A stretch of DNA of 64,000 bases from positions 56,229 to 120,228 of the forward strand of contig NZ_DVEH01000047.1 in assembly GCF_015295825.1 (NCBI RefSeq), read 5' to 3'. How positions within the stretch are numbered: the stretch's first letter is position 1; each line of letters begins with the position of its first letter. The notes under the pieces were generated by a model. That model was not told where the DNA came from. It ran no database searches and saw only the letters and a list, made by a program, of their open reading frames with translations. Below, in pieces: positions 10,257 to 19,696 of this stretch. The DNA is from Thermosynechococcus sp. M98_K2018_005. Its GTDB lineage: Bacteria > Cyanobacteriota > Cyanobacteriia > Thermosynechococcales > Thermosynechococcaceae. The translations under genes and the position numbers were made by a program.

Positions 10257-10559
10257 TTAAACTTCAGGGAAGAGAACGATCTTGCTGTCGGGGGCAAGGG
10301 TGACGATCGCCCGCTTGTAGCGAGAACGATGACCCACAAACCGACCCACACGGCGCTCTTTGGGGGGCAGATGATAGGTATTGACTGCCGTGACTTTAAC
10401 GTCAAAGAGTTCCTCAATCGCAGCCTTGATTTGCGGTTTGGTGGCGCGCCGATCCACATCGAAGCTGTATTGATTGTTTTCCAGTAAAATTGTGGCCTTC
10501 TCTGTGATGATGGGGCGCTTGATGAGATCCGCAAGGGCGCGGGGTTGGACTTTAGTCAC
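10257..10559 (-). CDS. rplW: 50S ribosomal protein L23
   Basis: 100 aa from a GTG at 10557-10559. This start is chosen because an AGGAGGT lies 5 nt before it and because the product then begins [20 protein letters not shown], the usual L23 start; the frame is open further upstream but only through the end of rplD. The GTG lies inside the rplD stop region (8-bp overlap), suggesting coupling. L23 surrounds the exit tunnel and is the main docking site for trigger factor and SRP. Confidence 0.94.
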   Translation of the reverse strand: MTKVQPRALADLIKRPIITEKATILLENNQYSFDVDRRATKPQIKAAIEELFDVKVTAVNTYHLPPKERRVGRFVGHRSRYKRAIVTLAPDSKIVLFPEV

Positions 10560-11184
10560 CGTACACCTCCTGAATTTTGGCGATCGCGCCAGTGGTGGCA
10601 ACAATGCGATCGGCATAGAGCAAATCAAAAACATTCAATTGATCGGCACGCAGCAATTTCAGGGTGGGCACATTGCGCGCTGAGAGAGCCACCATTTCGG
10701 CAATGTCTTCCACCAGTAGCAGCACTTTTTGCTCTGGTTTAATGCCCCAGCGTTGCAGCGCCGTCACCAATTCCTTCGTTTTGGGACGCGGCAAATGCTC
10801 GGCAAAGTCCTGAACCACGATCAAGTCTTCAACCCGGCTCATTAGAGCTGTGCGCAGGGCAAGCCGCCGCTCCTTACGATTCATTTTTTGGTGATAGTCG
10901 CGGGGCTTAGGACCAAAGATCACACCGCCACCCCGCCAAAGGGGAGAACGGATCGAACCGGCGCGGGCACGCCCTGTTCCCTTTTGCCGCCAAGGCTTGC
11001 GACCGCCACCGCGCACCTCCGCACGAGTTTTGGTGGAAGCGGTTCCCTGCCGGGCATTGGCCAACTGCCGCACAAGGGCGCGATGAACAATATGACTGGC
11101 GGTTTCCGGTTTTGCCGTGACCAGATCAAGGGTGGCTTCACCACTGTCGGCACCCTGCCAGTCTTTAACCACACATGCAACCAT
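10552..11184 (-). CDS. rplD: 50S ribosomal protein L4
   Basis: 210 aa from the ATG at 11182-11184, which has GGAGAG a few bases upstream; earlier in-frame starts would overlap rplC. The product begins [15 protein letters not shown] and has the exit-tunnel loop ([30 protein letters not shown]). L4 also regulates the S10 operon in enteric bacteria; nothing in the sequence here shows whether this occurs in cyanobacteria. Confidence 0.94.
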   Translation of the reverse strand: MVACVVKDWQGADSGEATLDLVTAKPETASHIVHRALVRQLANARQGTASTKTRAEVRGGGRKPWRQKGTGRARAGSIRSPLWRGGGVIFGPKPRDYHQKMNRKERRLALRTALMSRVEDLIVVQDFAEHLPRPKTKELVTALQRWGIKPEQKVLLLVEDIAEMVALSARNVPTLKLLRADQLNVFDLLYADRIVATTGAIAKIQEVYGD

Positions 11185-11200
11185 AACTACTCTCCAGCCC

Positions 11201-11839
11201 TTATTTGCGACCGACAACCTTGGCGGGGGTAATGCTCACCAATGCCCCCGGTTTACCCGGTAGTGCCCCTTTAATCAGGATTAAGTTGCGCTCAGCATCA
11301 ACGCGCACCACCTGTAACTTGCGAATGGTGACTGCCGCATTGCCCATGCGACCAGCCATTCGCTTGCCGGGGAAGACACGACCTGGAGTTGTCCCTGCCC
11401 CAGTGGAACCAGGCAAGCGGTGGTTTTTGGAGCCGTGTGCCATTGGACCGCGCTTGAAATTATGGCGTTTTTGATAACCAGCAAAACCTCGGCCAATGCT
11501 AGTGCCGTGGACATCCACCAGCTGCCCTGGACTAAAAATATCAACGGTAATGGTCTGCCCCAATTGGTAGGCAGAGGCATCTTCAAGACGAAACTCCCGC
11601 AGATGGCGCATGGGGGGCGTTTGCGATTTGTTGAGGTGGCCCCGCTCGGGTCGGCTCAAGTTCTTCTCCCGCACTTCGCCGTAGGCTACTTGAATTGCCG
11701 TGTAGCCGTCGGTTTGGGGGGTTTTGATTTGGGTGATCGGACACGGCCCCGCTTGTACCACCGTAATGGGGACAGATCGGCCCGCCTCGTCAAAGATTTG
11801 GGTCATGCCCAACTTTGTCCCTAAAATACCAACTGTCAC
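11201..11839 (-). CDS. rplC: 50S ribosomal protein L3
   Basis: 212 aa, first gene of the minus-strand ribosomal operon. It begins [16 protein letters not shown] after the initiator region and has the long central extension toward the peptidyl transferase centre ([39 protein letters not shown]) with the conserved glutamine. rpsJ (S10), first gene of the operon in E. coli, is absent; cyanobacteria usually keep it with tuf. Transcription probably starts in the 368-bp gap to tgt. Confidence 0.97.
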   Translation of the reverse strand: MTVGILGTKLGMTQIFDEAGRSVPITVVQAGPCPITQIKTPQTDGYTAIQVAYGEVREKNLSRPERGHLNKSQTPPMRHLREFRLEDASAYQLGQTITVDIFSPGQLVDVHGTSIGRGFAGYQKRHNFKRGPMAHGSKNHRLPGSTGAGTTPGRVFPGKRMAGRMGNAAVTIRKLQVVRVDAERNLILIKGALPGKPGALVSITPAKVVGRK

Positions 11840-12207
11840 GATCGCGTTCCTTAAAAATACGAATCACAACAAAGCAGCGAGAGGCAGCCTAGAGGCCACA
11901 CCTCGGCAGATTCCTACAGTTAGGAATGGTGGATTGACCCAGCAGTTACACGGTCAAAACGATGACGCTCAGGGCGCATCCATCGTTGATCAAGGACAGG
12001 CGCAGGTAAAGATGGCAAGGCTATGATTGCAAGTTGCGAACACGCTGCCACCCCTGGATCAGTGGAACCAAGGACTTAAGGGGGTTGAGGCGATCGCTCC
12101 CACTCAGTATCCGTTTTTGGTCACAAGTTTTAATCATAGATCAGCGATTGTGGATTTGTCTAGGCATTTGGTAACATTTCTTACGCCTTCCTTATGGATC
12201 CAGCAGC
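11840..12207. other. Intergenic region between divergent rplC and tgt
   Basis: A 368-bp gap with no open frame that I would call a gene. It must hold the promoter of the large ribosomal operon (leftward) and that of tgt (rightward). One plausible leftward promoter is listed separately at 12133-12162, which would give a leader of about 290 nt before rplC. I see no clear terminator-like hairpin or known riboswitch in the leader. A HIP1 octamer lies near 12091. Confidence 0.6.
12133..12162 (-). promoter_or_regulatory. Candidate promoter of the rplC ribosomal operon
   Basis: On the minus strand TAGACA (12157-12162) and TATGAT (12133-12138) are separated by 18 bp, a fair sigma-70 type match. It would fire toward rplC. 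The assignment rests on sequence likeness only. Confidence 0.35.
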
Positions 12208-13344
12208 GTGTTTGAATTTGTCTGCCAGCAGAACTGTGCCCATACCCAAGCACGGGCAGGCCTGTTTCACACCCCCCATGGCGCAGTGGCAACACCGCGT
12301 TTTATGCCCGTGGGTACTTTGGCGAATGTGAAAACCCTTACCCCAGAACACCTCAAGGCAGCAGGCGCTCAAATGGTCTTGGCCAACACCTACCATCTGC
12401 ACCTGCAACCGGGGGAAGACATCGTGGCCGCAGCGGGGGGGCTGCACCGTTTTATGGGCTGGTCAAGGCCAATTCTCACGGATTCGGGGGGGTTTCAGGT
12501 TTTTAGTCTCAGCGAAATGCGGCAAATTTCTGATCAGGGGGTGGTGTTTCGTTCACCCCACGATGGTCAGATTATTGAATTGTCGCCAGAGCGGGCGATC
12601 GCCATTCAAGAGGCCTTGGGGGCAGATGTGATCATGGCCTTTGATGAGTGCCCCCCCTACCCTGCTAGCCGTGAGACAGTAATTCAAGCGACGCAACGTA
12701 CGCTGCATTGGTTAGAGCGCTGTATTGCTGCCAAACAACGATCGGATCAAGCCCTCTTTGCCATTGTTCAGGGGGGGGTGTATGCCGACCTGCGGCGAGA
12801 ATGTGCTGCAGCGATGCTGCCCTATGACCTGCCGGGCTATGCCATTGGTGGTGTGAGTGTTGGTGAACCCAACAGTGCCATGCACGAAATTGTGGCGGTG
12901 ACGGCTCCCCTCTTGCCGGCCCATAAGCCACGTTATTTGATGGGCGTGGGTACGCACTTAGAAATGTTGCGGGCGATCGCTGCCGGAGTCGATCTGTTTG
13001 ATTGTGTGATTCCTACCCGTCTAGCTCGCCACGGCTGTGCCATTGTCCAAGGGCAGCGCTGGAACCTGAAAAATGCTCGCTTTCGCCGCGATTATCAGCC
13101 GCTCGATGCCACCTGTCCCTGCTATACGTGTACTACCTTTAGCCGTGCCTACTTGAGCCACCTTGTGCGTGCTAAGGAGCTACTGGCCTATACCTTGCTC
13201 TCGATCCATAATGTGACAGAACTGATTCGCTTTACCCAAGCAGCACGGCAGGCGATCTTAGAGGAGCGATTTGCGGCCTTTGCGGCAGAATGGGAGCAGC
13301 AACTAGTGGTGGATGCTCAGGAACCCGATGCTGCGCTTCTCTGA
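12208..13344 (+). CDS. tgt: tRNA-guanine transglycosylase
   Basis: 378 aa from a GTG. The enzyme exchanges guanine-34 for preQ1 in tRNAs with GUN anticodons, on the way to queuosine. The catalytic region [12 protein letters not shown], the substrate segment [10 protein letters not shown], the second active-site block IPTRLARHG and the zinc site CPCYTC...H are present. Length matches bacterial Tgt (about 375). The start has no good Shine-Dalgarno, but the residues after it ([19 protein letters not shown]) align with the family start. The 3' end overlaps the next gene. Confidence 0.95.
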   Translation: MFEFVCQQNCAHTQARAGLFHTPHGAVATPRFMPVGTLANVKTLTPEHLKAAGAQMVLANTYHLHLQPGEDIVAAAGGLHRFMGWSRPILTDSGGFQVFSLSEMRQISDQGVVFRSPHDGQIIELSPERAIAIQEALGADVIMAFDECPPYPASRETVIQATQRTLHWLERCIAAKQRSDQALFAIVQGGVYADLRRECAAAMLPYDLPGYAIGGVSVGEPNSAMHEIVAVTAPLLPAHKPRYLMGVGTHLEMLRAIAAGVDLFDCVIPTRLARHGCAIVQGQRWNLKNARFRRDYQPLDATCPCYTCTTFSRAYLSHLVRAKELLAYTLLSIHNVTELIRFTQAARQAILEERFAAFAAEWEQQLVVDAQEPDAALL

Positions 13345-13801
13345 TGCCGTTTTATCCAAGCAGGAACGCTTGAGCCGCTGGGGCTTTTTGGGACTGACCA
13401 CAGCACCTTTAGTGGGAGCGGCACTCTTTAACCATACGGGGACGCCACCTTTTTTACTGTGTCCCTTTCGGGCAACAACGGGCATTCCCTGTCCGGGGTG
13501 TGGCCTGACTCGCTCCTTTATGGCGATCGCTCGCGGCAACGTTGAAGAGGCCCTGAGAATGCATCTCTTTGGCCCTGTGCTCTTTCTAGTATTTACAGTA
13601 GTTGCTGTATTGATGGCCATTGAACTAAGAACCGGGCGGCGATTGCAGCACACCCCTTTTCGCTACATCAATGAACGCATTCAAAACTGGTGGTGGCTGG
13701 GGGTGATTTATCTTGGCTACTATGGCCTGCGACTGTACAGCCTATTTCACACAGGGGAATTTTATATCAATCCCCTAAAAAACATCTTTCTGAGGAGTTG
13801 A
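13313..13801 (+). CDS. DUF2752 membrane protein
   Basis: 162 aa (157 aa from an ATG at 13328). It has the DUF2752 signature [20 protein letters not shown], where cysteines and the PGCGLTR motif cluster, followed by two hydrophobic segments (about residues 88-106 and 125-142). The function of the family is unknown. The gene overlaps the end of tgt by up to 32 bp and is probably cotranscribed with it. The sequence after its stop becomes abruptly AT-rich (the methyltransferase pseudogene). Confidence 0.8.
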   Translation: MLRNPMLRFSDAVLSKQERLSRWGFLGLTTAPLVGAALFNHTGTPPFLLCPFRATTGIPCPGCGLTRSFMAIARGNVEEALRMHLFGPVLFLVFTVVAVLMAIELRTGRRLQHTPFRYINERIQNWWWLGVIYLGYYGLRLYSLFHTGEFYINPLKNIFLRS

Positions 13802-14411
13802 TCAATGACTATCGCCATTCATTACGTTGATCCCAAGACGAAAGTACCACTCAGGAAGAATGATACTGTGTACTATAGTGAGACGGGTTCTGTTTACCCA
13901 ATTGTTAATCAGATTCCTAGATTCGTAGATTACGCCCAAAGTTTTGGTCTACAATGGAATTAGTTTTCAAAAACATAAATAGATGATACAAATCAAAAAA
14001 CAATCTGAAACTCGATTCCTTACAACAACAAACTAGCAGCCTGAGGAGCTTGCTGGCAAAAGTATTTTAGAAGCCGGTTCTGGTGCAGGTAGATTTACAC
14101 GGGTTATCCTCGAAAAAACGTCTGCTTATCTTTGGAGTTTTGATTATTCAGAGGCAGTTGAGGCAAATTGGCAAAATAATTCTGATATTGCGGGTGGAAG
14201 ATTACACCTATTTCAGGCGAGCATCTATGACATTCCTTCGCCCGAGGCCTCTTTCGATAAGGTGTTTTGCTTTGGTGTCCTACAACCCACACCTGACTTT
14301 GAAGAATCTGTAAAAAATCTCATTAAATACGCAAAAATCGGTGCTGAGATTGTGGTTGATTTCTATCTGATTAAAGGTTTTTGGATAAAATACACGCAAA
14401 ATACCTTTTAA

Positions 14412-14429
14412 GACTCTTGAGACTCTTGA
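14412..14429. repeat. Perfect 9-bp tandem duplication (GACTCTTGA)2
   Basis: GACTCTTGA occurs twice in direct contact (14412-14420, 14421-14429), just after the TAA that ends the middle block of the methyltransferase pseudogene. Confidence 0.9.
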
Positions 14430-14714
14430 CAAAAAAGATGTCACACCAAGCTCTTTTGAATACAATGGAAAAGAATATCGATGGTTTAATCACGTTATTT
14501 GATTTTTTAGTGAAAGTTAAACTAGGTGTACTGACTTGATTTTTACCAATTGTTGATCTGCGGACTATTCCTAGTACTGTTGATTAGCAAAAACGCCGTG
14601 AATGGGCGATTTTAGACACTTTTGATATGTTCTCACCGGAGGATGATAATTCCCAAAGAATAAAAGATGTTGCTGCTATGTTTGAACGTCACGGAGTTAA
14701 GGTTACGTTTGCCG

Positions 14715-14734
14715 GATTTGTCAAGATTTGTCAA
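14715..14734. repeat. Perfect 10-bp tandem duplication in the methyltransferase pseudogene
   Basis: GATTTGTCAA is repeated exactly at 14715-14724 and 14725-14734. Removal of one copy restores a continuous frame AGFVKSSAGTSAVVRGVR, so the duplication is itself one of the inactivating lesions. Confidence 0.93.
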
Positions 14735-14871
14735 ATCGAGTGCTGGCACTAGCGCGGTGGTCAGAGGCGTTCGCGAAACTTAAAGTTAAAGATCACGGGA
14801 GTCGTCTTTAGCAAGGTTCCCTTTCATGGGATAGTAAAACTTGGTTGTGTTCGATCGAGAACCGAAGACCC

Positions 14872-15303
14872 ATGAGATTACATCGCTTGCTCTATCTCAG
14901 TTGTGCCACGGATGGTCTATCCTACCCAGACCTGCGGGATATTATGGCCAAGTCAGAGGTGAACAATGTCCGCGATGGCATTACAGGAATGCTGTGCTAC
15001 GGCAATGGCATGTTTCTGCAAGCCCTTGAGGGCGATCGCCAGAAAATCAGTGAAACCTACGCCCGCATCCTCAAAGATCCCCGCCACCACAGTGCTGAAA
15101 TTATTGAATTTAAGGCGATCGAAGAGCGCACCTTTATCAATTGGTCAATGCGTTTGGTGCAGTTGGGCGAGATGGACAGCGATAGAATTCGGCACCTGCG
15201 GTTAAAATACTCTCCAGCAGCAACGTTTCAGCCTACGTCAATGACGGCTGAGCAGTGCTTCTGTTTCCTGAAAGAACTCTACGACATGAGTCAAGGAACC
15301 TAG
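14872..15303 (+). CDS. pixD: BLUF-domain blue-light photoreceptor, PixD type
   Basis: 143 aa from the ATG at 14872; an in-frame GTG at 14845 would add nine residues but the BLUF fold starts at this Met. Flavin-site residues are intact: Tyr8, Asn31/Asn32, Gln50, Trp91 and Met93 (numbering from this start). The C-terminal helices (about 100-143) form the decamer interface in TePixD. PixD controls phototaxis through PixE in Synechocystis. No pixE neighbour is seen; the gene stands between the methyltransferase pseudogene and yceD, whose start follows its stop by one base. From memory the sequence is close to T. elongatus Tll0078 with several conservative changes. Confidence 0.93.
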   Translation: MRLHRLLYLSCATDGLSYPDLRDIMAKSEVNNVRDGITGMLCYGNGMFLQALEGDRQKISETYARILKDPRHHSAEIIEFKAIEERTFINWSMRLVQLGEMDSDRIRHLRLKYSPAATFQPTSMTAEQCFCFLKELYDMSQGT

Positions 15304-15304
15304 C

Positions 15305-15802
15305 GTGACCCATGCCCACTGGCTAAGCATTCCTGAACTGCTGCGGCTGCCCGCCCAGACCTATGAGTGGCGGGTGGATACTGATTTTCCAGACTTGGCA
15401 ACGCTGACTCCCGTGCAAGGGATTGTGACTGCCAGTCACCGCCACACCTACTTAGAACTGCGTGCCAGTGTGCAGACAATTGTCACCCTCTCTTGCGATC
15501 GCTGTTTGCAGTACTATAACCACCGCCTTGAGTGTACGACCACGGAACTCATTTGGCTAGCGGAAACCCCAGCCAGTCAACCCGACGATGATCTTGTGGA
15601 AACCTTGCCGGCGAGCGGTCGCCTTGATCTGGCAGACTGGCTCTACCAGCAACTGTGCCTTGCCCTGCCCTACCCCAAGTACTGCGATCCCAATTGTGGC
15701 GGCATTCACCCCCCCGCCCCTGCGGACCCCTCCATTGATCACCGCTGGGCAATGCTAGCGCAACTACAATCCGCTCTGGAGCGTTCGGAACCATCGCCGT
15801 GA
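15305..15802 (+). CDS. YceD (DUF177) family protein, 23S rRNA accumulation factor
   Basis: 165 aa from a GTG. The DUF177 pattern is visible: LSCDRCLQYY near the middle and a second cysteine group YPKYCDPNCGGI in the C-terminal third. YceD homologues affect 23S rRNA processing/accumulation in plants and E. coli; in many bacteria the gene precedes rpmF, which is not the case here. It ends in a GTGA junction with the following AAA ATPase gene, so the two are probably translated together. Confidence 0.83.
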   Translation: MTHAHWLSIPELLRLPAQTYEWRVDTDFPDLATLTPVQGIVTASHRHTYLELRASVQTIVTLSCDRCLQYYNHRLECTTTELIWLAETPASQPDDDLVETLPASGRLDLADWLYQQLCLALPYPKYCDPNCGGIHPPAPADPSIDHRWAMLAQLQSALERSEPSP

Positions 15803-17298
15803 GTGCTCAGTCCGACCTTGAACTGTTGCTGCGGGCACGCTATCCCCTGTTGTATGTGGCCACAACAGAGGAAGAACGCCTTGAGGCGACGTTGCACACA
15901 ATTAGCGATCGCCTGAATCAGCGCCCTATCTATATTTGGGATTTTGTCGAGGGGTATCAGGGCAATCCCAATGATTTGGGGGTGGCGAAGCGCAATCCCC
16001 TCAGTGCCCTTGAATTTGTTGAAAAACTACCGCCACCGGCAGCGGCCATGATTTTACTGCGAGATTTTCACCGCTTTATTGAGGATGTGGCGGTCTCTCG
16101 CAAACTGCGCAATCTCGCCCGGCAACTCAAGTCCCAGCCCAAAAACCTGATCCTGCTTGCTCCGACGGTGCAGTTGCCCCCAGAACTGCGGGATGTGATT
16201 ACCGTTGTCGAGTTTCCCTTGCCCCAATGGGAGGAAATTCGCCTTGAATTGGTGAAGCTCTGCCAAAGTCTCGGCAATATTCCCCCAGAACCTATTCTCG
16301 ATGAGTTGATCCGTGCCTGTCAGGGCTTGACCCTAGAGCGGATTCGCCGCGTCATTGGTCGGATTATTGCTCTCCACGGTGTGCTGGACGGCAGCCATGT
16401 GGATCTGATCTTGGAGGAGAAACGGCAGATCCTGCGGCAAACCCAAATTCTCGAGTTTTACCCCACCCAAGAAACGATTGCCGACATTGGTGGTCTTGAT
16501 AACCTCAAGGAATGGTTGCTGCGGCGCGGCGGTGCTTTTTCCGAGCGGGCACGGCGCTATGGGTTACCCTATCCGCGTGGGGTACTGCTGGTGGGGATTC
16601 AGGGTACAGGTAAGTCCCTGACAGCCAAGGCGATCGCCCACCAATGGCACTTGCCCCTTTTGCGATTGGATGTCGGACGACTCTTTGGCGGCCTGGTGGG
16701 GGAATCCGAAGCACGTACCCGCGAGATGATTCAAATTGCCGAAGCCCTAGCCCCCTGCGTCCTCTGGATTGATGAGATGGATAAAGCCTTTGCGGGCATT
16801 GATGGTCGAGGGGATGGCGGTACCAGTAGCCGCGTTTTTGGCACGATTATCACGTGGCTGGCTGAGAAAACCTCTGCTGTTTTTGTGGTGGCGACGGCGA
16901 ATAATGTCCAAGGGTTGCCCCCGGAACTGCTGCGCAAGGGGCGCTTTGATGAAATCTTTTTTGTGGGGCTGCCCAATGTGGATGAACGGCGAGCCATTTT
17001 CGAAGTGCACCTCAGTCGGGTGCGGCGCGATCGCCTGCAAAACTATGATCTAGAGCGTTTGGCCGACGAAACAATTGACTTTTCCGGGGCTGAAATCGAG
17101 CAGTGTATCATTGAAGCGATGCACCTTGCCTTTAGCCAAGACCGCGACTTTACCACCGAAGATCTCCTCCACGCGGCCAGCGAAATTATCCCCTTGGCAC
17201 GGACAGCTCGCGAACAGGTACACCAATTACAAGAATGGGCAGCCTCCGGTCGTGCACGGTTTGCCTCACGAATCCTGCCTCCCCCCACAGGGCGTTAG
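15799..17298 (+). CDS. Ycf46-like AAA ATPase
   Basis: 499 aa from a GTG that overlaps the yceD stop by 4 bp. The C-terminal half is a classical AAA module: Walker [14 protein letters not shown], Walker [13 protein letters not shown], sensor-1 VVATANN and arginine-finger region RKGRFDEIF. The N-terminal 210 residues lack other domains I recognise. The architecture matches the plastid ycf46 family, which is conserved in cyanobacteria and algae; its role is poorly defined (reported links to CO2/bicarbonate response). Membrane segments are absent, so a cytosolic protein is likely. Confidence 0.85.
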   Translation: MSAQSDLELLLRARYPLLYVATTEEERLEATLHTISDRLNQRPIYIWDFVEGYQGNPNDLGVAKRNPLSALEFVEKLPPPAAAMILLRDFHRFIEDVAVSRKLRNLARQLKSQPKNLILLAPTVQLPPELRDVITVVEFPLPQWEEIRLELVKLCQSLGNIPPEPILDELIRACQGLTLERIRRVIGRIIALHGVLDGSHVDLILEEKRQILRQTQILEFYPTQETIADIGGLDNLKEWLLRRGGAFSERARRYGLPYPRGVLLVGIQGTGKSLTAKAIAHQWHLPLLRLDVGRLFGGLVGESEARTREMIQIAEALAPCVLWIDEMDKAFAGIDGRGDGGTSSRVFGTIITWLAEKTSAVFVVATANNVQGLPPELLRKGRFDEIFFVGLPNVDERRAIFEVHLSRVRRDRLQNYDLERLADETIDFSGAEIEQCIIEAMHLAFSQDRDFTTEDLLHAASEIIPLARTAREQVHQLQEWAASGRARFASRILPPPTGR

Positions 17299-17301
17299 AT
17301 C

Positions 17302-17757
17302 ATGAAACCAGTTGTGCGTGTGCTGCAATGGCTCCTAGGAACCTTTTTGGGTTTAGGCCTGGTTATCCTTGTGGCCGCTGCTATCATTACACCCTTCGTC
17401 TTTAACTTGCTCTGGCCACCCCCCCGTCCCGAGGTCGAAGCAGAAAATCCGCCACTGCCTGCGCCACCAGAGTCGCCACCGAATTCACCCTCACCAACCC
17501 CGACCCCCTCACCGCAGCCAAACCCTGAAGGGCGGGTGATCTATGGAGATGGTTTACGGTTGCGCGATCGCCCCAGTCGCGAGGCAAATGCCCTAGGCGG
17601 CGTGGCCTTTGATGAGGTAGTGACGATCCTAGAGCGCAGTGAGGATGGGGAATGGCTGAAGGTTCGCACGCAAAATAATCTTGAAGGCTGGGTACTGGCC
17701 TTTGGTGTGCAGGAAACGACGGCTCAATCCCCCCCATCCAATGAGACGCCTCAGTAG
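17302..17757 (+). CDS. Membrane-anchored SH3-domain protein
   Basis: 151 aa. A single N-terminal transmembrane segment (about residues 12-36) is followed by a proline-rich linker (about 40-78, many PP/SP pairs) and one bacterial SH3 domain (about 82-140: GDGLRLRDRPSREANALGGV and WLKVRTQNNLEGWVLA). Such proteins usually face the periplasm and may bind cell-wall peptides. It begins 4 bp after the Ycf46-like gene and is probably in the same transcript. Specific function unknown. Confidence 0.75.
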   Translation: MKPVVRVLQWLLGTFLGLGLVILVAAAIITPFVFNLLWPPPRPEVEAENPPLPAPPESPPNSPSPTPTPSPQPNPEGRVIYGDGLRLRDRPSREANALGGVAFDEVVTILERSEDGEWLKVRTQNNLEGWVLAFGVQETTAQSPPSNETPQ

Positions 17758-17766
17758 GCCACTCTG

Positions 17767-18171
17767 CTATTGAGAACATTCCTGCATTTGCTGAAACAAA
17801 CGGTACTCGCGATCGCCACTCAGCCATTCCACCAGGGTAATTTTCACCCGTCCGCCCCCATTGGGAGTTGCTAGAAACTCCGCCTCTCCCACGCGCAACT
17901 GGGTAGATCCCGCTTCCAGCAGTCGTTTGCTTGTCGGGTCATAGATTTCGGAGTAGATCTGGACATTGCGCGCTGGTGTAGCTGTTTCCTTGCGCAGCCG
18001 GTGGTACCAGACACCCGCAATATTCTCGCTCTGCAATTGGACATCGGTGACGCGCACCACTTTGGGCGCTTCGCGGCGGCGGGCGATCGCGGGCATACCA
18101 TCAAGAGACAAGAACCTGCCACTGGTCGTCAACAGCAGACCCCAGAGCCAAATTGTGCGTAAGCGAGGCAT
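17767..18171 (-). CDS. Hypothetical exported protein
   Basis: 134 aa. The first 26 residues look like a signal peptide (MPRLRTIWLWGLLLTTSG..., cleavage perhaps after GMPAIA). The mature part (VVRVTDVQLQSENIAGVWYH, NVQIYSEIYD, TLVEWLSGDREY) looks like a small beta-rich domain. No family is recognised. It converges on the SH3-protein gene with a 9-bp gap and is read away from murD. Confidence 0.6.
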   Translation of the reverse strand: MPRLRTIWLWGLLLTTSGRFLSLDGMPAIARRREAPKVVRVTDVQLQSENIAGVWYHRLRKETATPARNVQIYSEIYDPTSKRLLEAGSTQLRVGEAEFLATPNGGGRVKITLVEWLSGDREYRLFQQMQECSQ

Positions 18172-18183
18172 TATTCTCTAACC

Positions 18184-18203
18184 GGTGTGACAAGGTGTGA
18201 CAA
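18184..18203. repeat. Perfect 10-bp tandem duplication (GGTGTGACAA)2
   Basis: GGTGTGACAA at 18184-18193 is repeated exactly at 18194-18203, in the gap between the exported protein gene and murD. It may be a slippage product, or a pair of regulator half-sites in the divergent promoter region; sequence alone does not decide. Confidence 0.88.
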
Positions 18204-18331
18204 TAATAGAGTTTAAGACGCAATATTCAGCGGGAGCGATCGCCTCTCGGCCTCATTGGCCTTGAGGATACCCCCTTAGTGACCGCTGCCCCGAGTCTGT
18301 ACCTGCTGGATTGGATTCACCCCACTTAACT

Positions 18332-19696
18332 ATGCCAACTGTTCATGTGATTGGTCTTGGTCGCTCTGGCATCGCCGCCGCCCGTTTACTGAAACGTCAA
18401 GGCTGGCAAGTGGAGGTGAGTGATAGTCGTCAAACCCCCGCCCTACAATCTCAGCAGCAACTCCTAGAAGCCGAAGGCATTGCTGTTCAACTCAACTACG
18501 ACTTTGATTTACAAACCCTCGCTAGTGTGGGTCTGCGTATCCCGGAGGAAATTGTCATTAGTCCCGGTGTCCCTTGGTCCTCAGCGGCGCTTGTTGCCGC
18601 TCGCCAAGCGGGCATTCCCGTTCGGGGGGAAGTGGAAATTGCGTGGCAGACCCTCGCCCATCTGCCGTGGGTATGTATTACGGGCACCAATGGCAAAACA
18701 ACAACCACCGCACTCACTGCTGCCATTTTTCAAGCGGCGGGGTACAATGCTCCCGCCTGTGGCAATATCGGCAATAGTATTTGCGAAGTGGCTTTGACCG
18801 CCAGCGCCCTTGACTGGGTGATTGCCGAGATCAGTAGCTATCAATTAGAGTCTAGCCCTCCCCTGCAACCCCAATTTGCCCTTTGGACAACCCTCACACC
18901 AGATCACTTGGAACGCCACGGCACCCTCGACGCTTATGTAGAGACCAAAGCTCACCTCATGAATGGTGCGCAACAGGTGATCCTCAATGGGGATGACCCC
19001 TACCTGCGTCAGCAGATGGTAAATCGCTGGCCGGCAGCTTGGTGGATCAGTACCCAAGGGGCGGCAGCCCTACCCAAGGGGATCGCCCAGGGTATCTACA
19101 TTGCTGAGGATCAAGTGTGGTTTCAGGATCAACCCCTGCTGCCCACCCATGTCCTGCAAATGCCGGGTCAACACAATCAGCAAAACTTTCTTCTAGCTGT
19201 GGCAACGGCCCATTTAGCCGGTATTCCTGCCGAAACCATTGCCAAAGCGGTGGCGGGGTTTGCCGGTGTGCCCCATCGTTTAGAGCGGATTCGTCAATGG
19301 CGACAAGTGGCGTGGATCAACGACAGTAAGGCCACCAATTATGACGCCGCAGAAATTGGGCTGCGTTCTGTAACAGGGCCGGTGATTCTCATTGCCGGTG
19401 GACAGGCCAAAAAAGGGGACGATCGCGCTTGGCTCAACTTGATTCAGGAGAAAGCTGCTTGGGTGCTCTTAATTGGTGAGGCGGCACCGCAGTTTGCGCA
19501 GCGCCTAGAGGCGATCGGCTTTACAAATTATGAGATCATGGAGACACTGGATCGGGCAGTGGTGGCGGCTGCTGAACTGGTGACCCAGTACCCCATCAAA
19601 ACCGTGCTCTTTTCCCCTGCCTGTGCCAGCTTTGACCAATACCAGAATTTTGAAGAACGCGGTGATCACTTTCGTCAACTGTGCTTAGAGCTATGA
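18332..19696 (+). CDS. murD: UDP-N-acetylmuramoylalanine--D-glutamate ligase
   Basis: 454 aa from the ATG at 18332; an earlier in-frame TTG at 18311 is less likely because the N-terminal Rossmann stretch begins [17 protein letters not shown]. The ATP loop [13 protein letters not shown] and the Mur-ligase blocks [19 protein letters not shown] and WINDSKATN are intact. It adds D-Glu to UDP-MurNAc-L-Ala in the cytoplasm. The stop overlaps the next gene in an ATGA junction. Confidence 0.96.
   Translation: MPTVHVIGLGRSGIAAARLLKRQGWQVEVSDSRQTPALQSQQQLLEAEGIAVQLNYDFDLQTLASVGLRIPEEIVISPGVPWSSAALVAARQAGIPVRGEVEIAWQTLAHLPWVCITGTNGKTTTTALTAAIFQAAGYNAPACGNIGNSICEVALTASALDWVIAEISSYQLESSPPLQPQFALWTTLTPDHLERHGTLDAYVETKAHLMNGAQQVILNGDDPYLRQQMVNRWPAAWWISTQGAAALPKGIAQGIYIAEDQVWFQDQPLLPTHVLQMPGQHNQQNFLLAVATAHLAGIPAETIAKAVAGFAGVPHRLERIRQWRQVAWINDSKATNYDAAEIGLRSVTGPVILIAGGQAKKGDDRAWLNLIQEKAAWVLLIGEAAPQFAQRLEAIGFTNYEIMETLDRAVVAAAELVTQYPIKTVLFSPACASFDQYQNFEERGDHFRQLCLEL

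Larger units (their letters stand above)
13805..14783 (+). pseudogene. Decayed class I SAM-dependent methyltransferase gene
   Basis: Pieces of one methyltransferase are spread over three frames. Positions 13805-13963 encode 52 residues (starting MTIAIHYVDPKT, ending SFGLQWN) then TAG; another in-frame TAA is at 13976. From 14004 a second frame encodes SETRFLTTTN, a TAG at 14034, then the SAM-binding block ILEAGSGAGRFT, the acidic FDYSEAVEAN and FDKVFCFGVLQ, and ends at TAA 14409. From about 14605 a third frame encodes WAILDTFDMFSPEDDNSQRI and AGFVK. A perfect 10-bp duplication at 14715-14734 breaks the frame; deleting one copy joins it to SSAGTSAVVRGVRET and TAA 14781-14783. The region is clearly more AT-rich than its neighbours, suggesting acquired DNA. 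No product is expected. Confidence 0.85.
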
